A DNA stretch of 10,473 bases, taken from assembly GCA_013335275.1 (NCBI GenBank), contig JAAXVX010000028.1, forward strand, positions 1 to 10,473, in the 5' to 3' direction. The number at the start of each line of letters is the position of its first letter. Position 1 is the first letter of the stretch. Positions 1 to 6,233 of this stretch are shown here, piece after piece. Both the position numbers and the translations under genes were made by a program. The notes beneath the pieces are model-generated. The model was not told where the DNA came from. It was given only the letters and a program-made list of their open reading frames with translations, and made no database searches. Origin of the DNA: Bacteroidales bacterium (GTDB lineage Bacteria > Bacteroidota > Bacteroidia > Bacteroidales > UBA932).

Positions 1-800
1 TCAAGTTTTGTCCTTATGTCCTTCTCTGCGTTGTCTTTTCTCAGGCCAAGATCTTCTACACTTTTGTCATTTGGAAATTTATAAACAATTGTAGAATAGT
101 TCTTTTCATTGTCATATCCTTTTTCAAGACGCGGAACATCCATTCTCCACTGAAGGTCAATCGATGTTACATTTCTCGGAATCAACTTATTCATTCCAAC
201 CATGGTAACATCCAGCGAAACCAGATAGCTTTCTTTTGGAAGGGTGTATTTGTACTGAATATATGACAAAGAGTCAAAATAAAGCTTGTATGTAAGGGAA
301 GAATCGGTTGATTCACTCTTTTCAAAAGCGAAATTATCCGTTTTTATCTCTTCATTGGTATAAAGCTTTAGTGCAAAACTGCTTTTGTTTTCTCTTACAA
401 GCATTAGATCCAGACTGTCAAATGTAAAATAGTTTTTAACCTTTACAGATTTTGTCTGAGCTCCGATATTTGTAAAATCAATTTTTATTTTACTGTTTTC
501 CAGGGTGGTAATCTCTTCAGGAGCCTTGCTTGCCTTAATGAGCATTGAGTCTTTGTATGAAGAGAAATTTGCCTCGGCAGAAGTTGAGTCAACCGTTGCC
601 GTCTGGACTACTGATTTTGAAACTGTATCCAAATTTGCAGTACCGGCATTTTGAGCCGCCTGCAAATTTTTAGCTATTACTGTTGAATCACTTTTTGCCT
701 TTACCTCTTGTTGCTCATTAAATACTTTTGAGTTGTACCAGCTGAAGACAATTAAAATGACACCAATTATTACAAATCCTAAAATGGAATTTTTATTCAT
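1..800 (-). CDS. yidC: Membrane protein insertase YidC, N-terminal part (cut by left edge)
   Basis: YidC inserts and folds proteins in the inner membrane, alone or with SecYEG. The visible 266 codons start at an ATG (798-800) and stay open to the window edge. The protein begins MNKNSILGFVIIGVILIVFS, a positively charged N-terminus and first membrane helix (about residues 5-21) typical of Bacteroidota YidC. A low-complexity Ser/Thr/Ala/Gln linker (about 35-80) follows, then a beta-rich periplasmic P1-type domain that runs to the edge. The catalytic five-helix core lies outside the window. The start is only 6 bases after the TAG of the DUF349 gene, so the two are probably co-transcribed. I found no TAnnTTTG element just upstream of yidC. 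Identity rests on the N-terminal helix, the linker pattern and the P1-like domain; I cannot see the conserved core. Confidence 0.88.
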   Translation of the reverse strand, partial: MNKNSILGFVIIGVILIVFSWYNSKVFNEQQEVKAKSDSTVIAKNLQAAQNAGTANLDTVSKSVVQTATVDSTSAEANFSSYKDSMLIKASKAPEEITTLENSKIKIDFTNIGAQTKSVKVKNYFTFDSLDLMLVRENKSSFALKLYTNEEIKTDNFAFEKSESTDSSLTYKLYFDSLSYIQYKYTLPKESYLVSLDVTMVGMNKLIPRNVTSIDLQWRMDVPRLEKGYDNEKNYSTIVYKFPNDKSVEDLGLRKDNAEKDIRTKL

Positions 801-2444
801 CTGTCCCTATTCCTGTTGATTATCTATTACTTTTATCTTCTCCTCTATCTGGCCAAGTTCTTCTTTGGCTTTTTCAATTTTCTTATCAAGTTCCAGTAGC
901 AGAGCATCGGCATTTTTGGATTTTGCGAAAAATCCCATATTGTTTTCCCAAACAAGGATATCATTTTCCATTTGCCTGAACTTCTGAACAAGTTTATCAC
1001 GTTCCGACCTTATTCCTCTGTCTCCTTTTCCTGAGCCATGAAGGTCCTTGATGTGTTTCTTGTAACGATCTATTTTGTTTTCGGTGTCGTTTGAGCGTAA
1101 ATCGGCAAATTTTGTATCGATAGCATGTCTGTATGCAGCCTGAACTCTCTCCTTCTCTTTTATTGGAACAAATCCAATTTCACTCCAGCGTGACTGAAAA
1201 TCCTTAAGTGCTTCAACATTCTCAGCAACTTTTGTATCCGGCTTATAGTCATTAATCTCCTGAATGAGATCAAATTTTTTCTTTAAATTTACTTCGTATG
1301 ATTCGTCAACTGTGCTGAAATGTTTTGACTTGCTTTCAAAAAAAGCATCGCATGCAGCACGGAACCTTTTCCATACCAAATCGGACTGTTTCCTGGCAAC
1401 CGGTCCTATCTCCTTCCATTTTTTCTGAAGATTGATAAGCTGATCGGTGGTTTTTTTCCAGTCATTGCTGTCTCGCAGAGCTTCGGCCTGTTCACACAAG
1501 GCAATCTTCTTGTCAAGATTGTCCTGCATCATTACCTTGAATTTAGAATAAAACTCTCTTTTGGCATTATAGAATTTATCGCATGCAGCACGAAAACGGT
1601 CATAAATTTTCTGATTTTCCCTTTTTGAAGCAAAACCAATTGCCTTCCAGTCGTTCTGAAGTTGTTCTATTTGTTTTGAAAGAGCATTCCAATCCTTGTT
1701 TTCTGAATCTTCAATATTCGCAAGAGCTTCGGCTTTTTCACATAATTCATCCTTCAATTCAAGATTTTTCTTCTGATCGTCTTTTAACCTTTCAAAGAAC
1801 TCCTGTTGGCGCTTGTTGATATTTGAAGTGGCTTTTTTGAATCTCTCCCAGATTTCTTCACGAAGTTCTTTTGGGACAGGGCCAAGTTCACGCCATTCTT
1901 CATGCAATTTCTGAAGCCTTTTAAATGCTTCAACCACATTTGGCTCATCAATGAGAACTTCTGCCTTTTCGCAAAGAGAATTCTTGATTTCCAGATTTTT
2001 CTTCAGGTCAAGATCTCTAAGTTCATTATTGATCTTAACATAATCATAAAATTTCTCTACATAAAACTGATAGCTCTCCCACACATCTTTATTATGGGAC
2101 TGAGGCACCGGACCAACAGATTTCCATTTGTTCTGGAGTTCACGGAAAGCCGGAAATGTATGGTTTAGGTCTTCCTGTTTTTCAAGAAGAGATTTCAACT
2201 CTTCGATGAGAGTAAGTTTAATATGGAGATTCTCCTCTTTTTGCTTTTCTATGTTTTGAATGAAGCTTGTCCTTAAAGCCTTGTAATTTGAATACAACTC
2301 TTTGAACCCGCGTTCAAGTTCGGCAAAAGGATTATTTGAAACTGTATTTTCGTCATGTTCTTCTTCAGAAGAATCTGCGTTATCTGATGGTAACTGAAAT
2401 CCTATTGCAATTTTTTCCCTCTTAAGTGCCTTGTAAAATGCAGC

Positions 2445-2657
2445 TTATATGCCTTCGGCATATTTATACATCTCCTGCTGGTCTCCCTTGTCAACCATCT
2501 CCTGAAAGATATCGATTATCTCTCTGAGACTCTTGTTTGAATGGTCGGGATATTCCAAATTTATTTCTGGATTTAATTCTAAATTTTGCGGAATTTCAGG
2601 TATGATTTCCTCTGCGATCTGCTCATTTAAGGCTTGTGTGTTCTCTTCTTGATTCAT
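2445..2657 (-). CDS. N-terminal fragment of the DUF349 protein (70 aa before the stop)
   Basis: If the TAA at 2445-2447 is real, this is all that is translated from the native start. It is an acidic, Glu/Asn/Pro-rich 70-residue peptide beginning MNQEENTQALNEQ. It ends in a helix (about residues 42-70, SLREIIDIFQEMVDKG onwards) that in the intact protein leads into the DUF349 repeats. I chose the ATG at 2655-2657 over a TTG at 2688-2690 because the TTG lies inside the probable -7 promoter box, so it would not be in the transcript. It has no independent domain and is unlikely to be a separate gene. Confidence 0.55.
   Translation of the reverse strand: MNQEENTQALNEQIAEEIIPEIPQNLELNPEINLEYPDHSNKSLREIIDIFQEMVDKGDQQEMYKYAEGI
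2447..2463. repeat. Perfect 7-bp inverted repeat with 3-base loop at the premature stop
   Basis: The plus strand reads ATATGCC-TTC-GGCATAT, a perfect 7-bp stem with a 3-base loop. On the coding (minus) strand the last T of the stem is the first base of the premature TAA. The hairpin lies inside the DUF349 coding frame and has no T-tract after it, so it is not a terminator. Confidence 0.85.
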
Positions 2658-2687
2658 TATTACAAGACAATTAGGTTTATTAACCCG

Positions 2688-2712
2688 CAAATATACAAAA
2701 AAAGTTTGCCAA
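2688..2712 (-). promoter_or_regulatory. Probable Bacteroidota-type promoter of the DUF349-yidC unit
   Basis: Read on the minus strand, 2695-2688 is TATATTTG, a perfect match to the Bacteroidota -7 consensus TAnnTTTG. It would give a leader of roughly 25 bases before the ATG at 2657. The upstream -33 element is poor: the best candidate is TTG at 2712-2710, with a spacer of only 14 bases. It overlaps the trmD promoter on the other strand. Confidence 0.45.
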
Positions 2713-2734
2713 CGCGGTGATTTATGTAAATTTG
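2705..2734 (+). promoter_or_regulatory. Bacteroidota-type promoter of trmD
   Basis: A -33-like TTTG at 2705-2708 and a perfect -7 box TAAATTTG at 2727-2734 are separated by 18 bases, within the usual range for this phylum. The trmD ATG begins only 5 bases after the -7 box, about where transcription should start, so the transcript would be leaderless or nearly so. Confidence 0.6.
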
Positions 2735-2738
2735 CACC

Positions 2739-3440
2739 ATGATACGAATAGATATACTATCTGTTGTTCCGGAACTACTTGACAGTCCGTTGAATCACTC
2801 CATAATAAAACGGGCAAAAGAAGCGAATCTGACAGAGATTTTTATACATGATTTAAGAGATTACGGGAAAGGCAAATACCGGCAGGTTGATGATTATGGT
2901 TTCGGCGGAGATGCCGGAATGATAATGATGATTGAACCGGTTTATAAAATAATCTCCAAGTTGAAAAACGAGAGAGAATACGATGAAATAATATACATGA
3001 GCCCGGACGGAGAGATTCTTACTCAGGGAATTGCAAACCGTCTTTCGTGTCTCAAAAATATCATAATTCTATGCGGACACTATAAAGGCATCGATCACAG
3101 AATCCGGGAACACCTCATCACAAGTGAAATATCAATTGGCAATTATGTCCTTAGCGGTGGAGAGATCCCTGCCGCGGTTCTGGTTGATTCAATTGTTAGG
3201 CTGATACCCGGAGCGTTGGGAGACGAGACATCTGCATTAAGCGACTCATTTCAGGACGAGATTTTAGCTCCGCCCATTTACACAAGGCCTGCCGAATTTA
3301 ACGGATGGAAAGTACCTGACGTACTGCTGTCCGGCAATCCGAAACTCATAAAAGAGTGGCAGGAGGTACAGTCATTTGAGAGGACACACAAATTAAGACC
3401 GGATTTGCTTAAAGAAAAAGACGGCAAAGGGAATATTTAG
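2739..3440 (+). CDS. trmD: tRNA (guanine-N1)-methyltransferase TrmD
   Basis: TrmD methylates N1 of guanosine 37, next to the anticodon, in tRNAs reading codons such as CCN and CUN, using S-adenosylmethionine. This prevents +1 frameshifting. The 233-residue protein shows the SPOUT trefoil-knot signatures: an N-terminal [12 protein letters not shown] strand, [11 protein letters not shown] (51-61), [11 protein letters not shown] (111-121), [11 protein letters not shown] (132-141) and YTRP (181-184). The residues matching catalytic Arg154 and Asp169 of E. coli TrmD are present (R154 in IVRLIPG, D169 in SDSF). The length is slightly shorter than the E. coli enzyme and usual for the phylum. The start is fixed by an in-frame TAA at 2727-2729. 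It stands alone, divergent from the DUF349 gene, without the rpsP-rimM-rplS neighbours seen in proteobacteria. Its stop overlaps the stop of the convergent polyferredoxin gene. Confidence 0.97.
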   Translation: MIRIDILSVVPELLDSPLNHSIIKRAKEANLTEIFIHDLRDYGKGKYRQVDDYGFGGDAGMIMMIEPVYKIISKLKNEREYDEIIYMSPDGEILTQGIANRLSCLKNIIILCGHYKGIDHRIREHLITSEISIGNYVLSGGEIPAAVLVDSIVRLIPGALGDETSALSDSFQDEILAPPIYTRPAEFNGWKVPDVLLSGNPKLIKEWQEVQSFERTHKLRPDLLKEKDGKGNI

Positions 3441-4981
3441 AATCCGAAACTGTCTACCTTAACCTTCTCCTGTTTTTCAACGGTAGGTTTCTGTGCAGTC
3501 TTGTGCACTTCGTTTGCAGATACTGTAATTGCCTTTTCCGGTGTTGCAGGACATACATACTGACATCCTCCGCATCCTATGCAAATATCCTTGTTGAGTT
3601 TAGGAATAAAAAGCCCGGTGTCTCTGTAGGGAATCATTGTTATCGCCTTTGTCGGACAATGTTCGTCACATGCTCCGCAATCTGTCTTATCGGTATAAAC
3701 AATACATTTTTTCAGGCGAAAATTTGCCCGTCCTATCTGGGTAAGTTTCTTTTCTTCCAGCGAAAGGGGTTTCAGAGCTCCGTTTGGACAAACCTGATTA
3801 CAAACAGTGCAGTCAAATCCGCAGAATTGTTTCTCAAAACTTAAGACAGGCATAAGAATACCGTCCAGACCATACTGTGTGGTAGCCGGCTTGATTATTC
3901 CGTTGGGGCAGGCCGATATACAGGCCTGACAGGCAGTGCAGTTCTTTTTTAAATTCTCGATGCTTCCTGCTCCGGGAGGAGCAATTCCGGTAATTTTTGG
4001 CGCAGAATCTATTTGTCGCGGAAAGCCTATTGCTCTTGAGGCAAGCAGCGTTCCCATTAAACCCATTGCTATGATAGCCTCCCTCCTCTCTCTTGACTGA
4101 AGTTTGCCCTGATTGTTGTCTTTTGATGTCTCTTCTTTTATCTCCTTTTTCCATGAGAACTTATATGAAACAGCACCTTTTTTGCATTTGTTCATACAAT
4201 CGAGGCAGGCAACACATCTTGACTGATCTATAATTCCTGATTCAGTATCTATGCACCCGCTTTTACAATTTTGAATGCAAAGATTGCAATGGTTACATTT
4301 TTGGCTGTTTATCTTTGGCTTGAACATAGAAAACCTTGAAAGCAAACCAAGAAATGTACCAACAGGACAAATCGTATTACAATACAATCTTCCCCAGAAT
4401 GCACTCATAACAATTATCAGGATGAGAAATGCTGCAGCAAAGACAAATGACCCGGCAACAAAAGTCGAATAAGTCCTGAAAAATACAGATTCCGGCACTA
4501 TTGTCGAAAGCCCGTTTTGAATCAGTTGTTCTGCCCTGCCAATCAGTTCGGTGGAAATTCTTCCAAAATTTGAATAAGGGTCCAGATAGGATATTATTGA
4601 TGTTATTCCAAAAATGAGCGAAATTAAGGCAAGCGCAAGCAATGAGTATCTCAGTATACTCTTTGGCGAAGAATAGCTGAATCTTCTCTTCTTCTTGCTT
4701 TTAAAAAAACCGGCCACTTTTGTGAAAATATCCTGGAGTGTTCCAAGAGGGCATAAAGTGGAACAATATACTCTTCCAAAAAAGAGTGTCAGAATTATCA
4801 GTAAAGAAAAAATTATACCCGAACCTGTAAATGCGCCAAGAAGTGCCGGTACAAACTGAATTTTGAGAAAGTTTGCGAAAAACAATGTTTCCCTGTTTGC
4901 AAAATAGAGAAAATTAAGGGTTATAACAACCAAAATTAGCAGCGATATTACTACCCTGCTTCTTTTTAAGAGCTTATACAT
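3437..4981 (-). CDS. Membrane-bound NapH/NapG-like polyferredoxin with six predicted [4Fe-4S] sites
   Basis: A 514-residue electron-transfer protein. The N-terminal half has four predicted membrane helices (about 12-29, 48-69, 110-131, 177-197). Helices 2 and 4 are each followed by a CxxxCP motif (CSTLCP near 73, CNTICP near 201), as in NapH/RdxA/CcoG-type proteins. Two cysteine groups follow (CxxCxxCxxxC near 229 and 256). A twin-arginine plus hydrophobic segment comes next (near 299-319). Four more groups lie near 348, 387, 426 and 467; the fourth and fifth have irregular spacing. This looks like a NapH-type protein joined to a NapG-type ferredoxin. By analogy it would carry electrons between the quinone pool and a partner outside the membrane; the partner is unknown. 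The ATG 4979-4981 is preferred to a TTG one codon upstream. It lies 5 bases after the DUF362 gene, in an evident operon. There is no cytochrome or nitrate reductase gene beside it. Confidence 0.85.
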   Translation of the reverse strand: MYKLLKRSRVVISLLILVVITLNFLYFANRETLFFANFLKIQFVPALLGAFTGSGIIFSLLIILTLFFGRVYCSTLCPLGTLQDIFTKVAGFFKSKKKRRFSYSSPKSILRYSLLALALISLIFGITSIISYLDPYSNFGRISTELIGRAEQLIQNGLSTIVPESVFFRTYSTFVAGSFVFAAAFLILIIVMSAFWGRLYCNTICPVGTFLGLLSRFSMFKPKINSQKCNHCNLCIQNCKSGCIDTESGIIDQSRCVACLDCMNKCKKGAVSYKFSWKKEIKEETSKDNNQGKLQSRERREAIIAMGLMGTLLASRAIGFPRQIDSAPKITGIAPPGAGSIENLKKNCTACQACISACPNGIIKPATTQYGLDGILMPVLSFEKQFCGFDCTVCNQVCPNGALKPLSLEEKKLTQIGRANFRLKKCIVYTDKTDCGACDEHCPTKAITMIPYRDTGLFIPKLNKDICIGCGGCQYVCPATPEKAITVSANEVHKTAQKPTVEKQEKVKVDSFGF

Positions 4982-4986
4982 CAATA

Positions 4987-5916
4987 TCAGATTTTTATTC
5001 TTTCAACTTTTATAGAATCCAGATTTGTTGTTCCCACGTTTAATTTTTCTGCCTTTCCGATATGAGAGACGGCTTCCATTTTCATCTCTTTGAACTGGTT
5101 GAAAAATTTTAATGCAGCGGTATCGGCAGCAACTATATCTGTTGACAGAAAAAGTGCTTTAGCGAGAACTACGTCCTCTGCAGTTTTTCCTTTTGGACCG
5201 TTTTGAGTCATGATTCTGTATGCATCAACTATGTTAAGTACCGGTTTTTTACTGTAAGTAGCACAGTCTGCAATACATTGCTGAAGATCGTTAGAGTGCC
5301 AGAACCCTCTGTCCCATACAATCCCCATATAGTTTTTCATCGAAATTGTCATCTTGGCTCCGCCGTGGTTTTTCAAGACAGGAACGTTTACCCACACATC
5401 ACAGTCAATAATTGACTCATGAATTTTTGCTGATTTAAGGCGGACACCGTTTGGCAGATTAACATCTTTATAATATTTCTCATCGTGGGCATATCCTATC
5501 TTTGCTCCTGCAGACTTAGCTGCATCTTCTATTCCGCTGTTTTTGTAGCAAGCCTGCCACTCGTCACATGTATGGTCGAAAACAATAACTTCCGAAGCTC
5601 CTGCGGCCAGGCAATCTTTAACAATTGCCGCTACAAGCTGAGGGTTTGTATTAGCAGCCAGTTCCGGTTTTTTGTCCCAGCCTATATTCGGCTTTACAAC
5701 AACTTTTTGCCCTTTTTTAACAAATCGGGAAATTCCCCCCATGGCTGTAATTCCTTTTTTATACATAGTAACAGGATCACCCCCCATAACAGCAACAAGG
5801 TCATTTTTTTCTGGTGCGGAGGCACTTTCACCTGCAAAAATATTTTCCGGTTTAAGTTGAATTGCTCCTGCAATACTGCCTAAAAGGGCCGCTTTAAGAA
5901 AATTTCTCCGTTCCAT
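4987..5916 (-). CDS. DUF362 protein with twin-arginine signal
   Basis: A 309-residue protein of the DUF362 family, whose biochemical role is not settled; some members carry iron-sulphur clusters. The ATG 5914-5916 gives MERRNFLKAALLGSIAGAIQ, a clear Tat signal (RRNFLK plus hydrophobic stretch), so a folded, possibly cofactor-bearing protein is exported. Family signatures are VVVKPNIGW (72-80), a Gly-rich segment with VIVFDHTCDEW (110-120), VPVLKNHGGAKMTISMKNYM (178-197), LNIVDA (227-232) and STDIVAADTAALKF (258-271). It has scattered cysteines but no CxxCxxC ferredoxin motif. That part is supplied by the polyferredoxin encoded 5 bases downstream, so the two probably act together in periplasmic redox chemistry (inference). 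A longer TTG start at 5964 is rejected because it lies upstream of the likely -7 box and would add residues before the Tat motif. Confidence 0.88.
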   Translation of the reverse strand: MERRNFLKAALLGSIAGAIQLKPENIFAGESASAPEKNDLVAVMGGDPVTMYKKGITAMGGISRFVKKGQKVVVKPNIGWDKKPELAANTNPQLVAAIVKDCLAAGASEVIVFDHTCDEWQACYKNSGIEDAAKSAGAKIGYAHDEKYYKDVNLPNGVRLKSAKIHESIIDCDVWVNVPVLKNHGGAKMTISMKNYMGIVWDRGFWHSNDLQQCIADCATYSKKPVLNIVDAYRIMTQNGPKGKTAEDVVLAKALFLSTDIVAADTAALKFFNQFKEMKMEAVSHIGKAEKLNVGTTNLDSIKVERIKI

Positions 5917-5932
5917 ACAAGTACATTTTGCA

Positions 5933-5965
5933 CAAATATACAATTTTGTTAATTGCAACAGCAAA
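5933..5965 (-). promoter_or_regulatory. Bacteroidota-type promoter of the DUF362-polyferredoxin operon
   Basis: On the minus strand, 5940-5933 is TATATTTG, a perfect TAnnTTTG match and identical to the box before the DUF349 gene. A TTTG at 5965-5962 lies 21 bases upstream as a -33 element. The expected transcript start leaves a leader of about 10 bases before the ATG at 5916. Confidence 0.55.
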
Positions 5966-5981
5966 AAAAAGGTTATATTAG
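5953..5981 (+). promoter_or_regulatory. Candidate promoter of the DUF4492-cydAB operon (weak)
   Basis: TATATTAG at 5974-5981 matches TAnnTTTG at all but one fixed position, with TTG at 5953-5955 upstream (18-base spacer). It lies 14 bases before the DUF4492 ATG and overlaps the divergent DUF362 promoter. I see no convincing regulator site. Confidence 0.3.
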
Positions 5982-5995
5982 AGCAAATTTTAGAG

Positions 5996-6220
5996 ATGAA
6001 TAGTAATATAATAAAGAGAATATGGCTATTTTACTACGATGGATTCAGAGGCATGACTCTTGGTAAAACATTGTGGATTATTATTGTCATAAAACTCTTT
6101 ATTATGTTTTTTGTCCTTAAGCTGTTTTTTTTCAGAGGGGAATTAAGTTCATATCAAAATGACGATGAAAAAAGCAGGCATGTAATTGAAAACCTAACCA
6201 CAAGCAAACCTAATACCTAA
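5996..6220 (+). CDS. DUF4492 small membrane protein beside cytochrome bd genes
   Basis: A 74-residue protein recognised as DUF4492, a small family I know mainly from Bacteroidota and Campylobacterota, typically next to cydA. The N-terminus is a basic amphipathic stretch with YYDGFRGMTLGKTLW (13-27). One strongly hydrophobic helix follows (about 27-46, ending LKLFFF), then a short charged tail (50-74). The Lys/Arg distribution suggests the N-terminus faces the cytoplasm. It starts at ATG 5996, ends in TAA, and is 13 bases upstream of cydA, so it is the first gene of the oxidase operon. The function is unproven. Its size, single helix and position make it a candidate accessory or assembly subunit of cytochrome bd, comparable in kind to CydX or CydS, though I see no sequence similarity to those. 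Confidence 0.88.
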   Translation: MNSNIIKRIWLFYYDGFRGMTLGKTLWIIIVIKLFIMFFVLKLFFFRGELSSYQNDDEKSRHVIENLTTSKPNT

Positions 6221-6233
6221 AACCTTATAAATT

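Larger units (their letters stand above)
807..2657 (-). pseudogene. DUF349 repeat protein, interrupted by one in-frame TAA
   Basis: The full frame is 616 codons from ATG 2655-2657 to TAG 807-809, broken only by a TAA at 2445-2447 (codon 71). The frame does not change across it: KYAEGI-stop-AAFYKALKRE reads as one continuous helix. Five DUF349 repeats follow, each marked by W-x-x-[IL]-G, with the tryptophans at about positions 178, 255, 337, 414 and 491 (period 77-82). An LCE[KQ]AE motif recurs three times between them. The C-terminus is charged coiled coil. It is a predicted cytoplasmic, helical protein; I know of no established function for DUF349. It lies 6 bases upstream of yidC. After the stop, the only early in-frame restart I see is a TTG at 2295-2297; the first ATG comes about 300 codons later. 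The sequence could be a recent nonsense allele, a base error, or less likely a read-through site. With no other lesion, recent change or error is favoured. Confidence 0.8.

Noticed and set aside
2445..2447. Recoding of TAA as a sense codon in this organism
   Set aside because: TAA ends DUF4492, cydA and the polyferredoxin gene at the expected protein ends, so it acts as a normal stop here.
2447..2463. The hairpin as an intrinsic terminator of a short upstream gene
   Set aside because: It has a 3-base loop and an A/T-rich stem base, with no run of T on either strand after it. The conserved protein frame continues through it.
2445..2690. A separate small gene upstream of the DUF349 gene
   Set aside because: Its frame is the same as the DUF349 frame and its end flows into the next residues (KYAEGI then AAFYKALKRE). 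It is the N-terminus of the same gene cut by a stop.
3834..4154. A 106-codon frame on the same strand as the polyferredoxin but in another register
   Set aside because: The polyferredoxin frame carries the conserved cysteine motifs through this region without a break, so this is not a frameshifted part or a separate gene.
5485..5883. A 132-codon frame opposite the DUF362 gene
   Set aside because: It is antisense to a well-conserved DUF362 protein with no start context or motif; a second overlapping frame in the same place adds no support.
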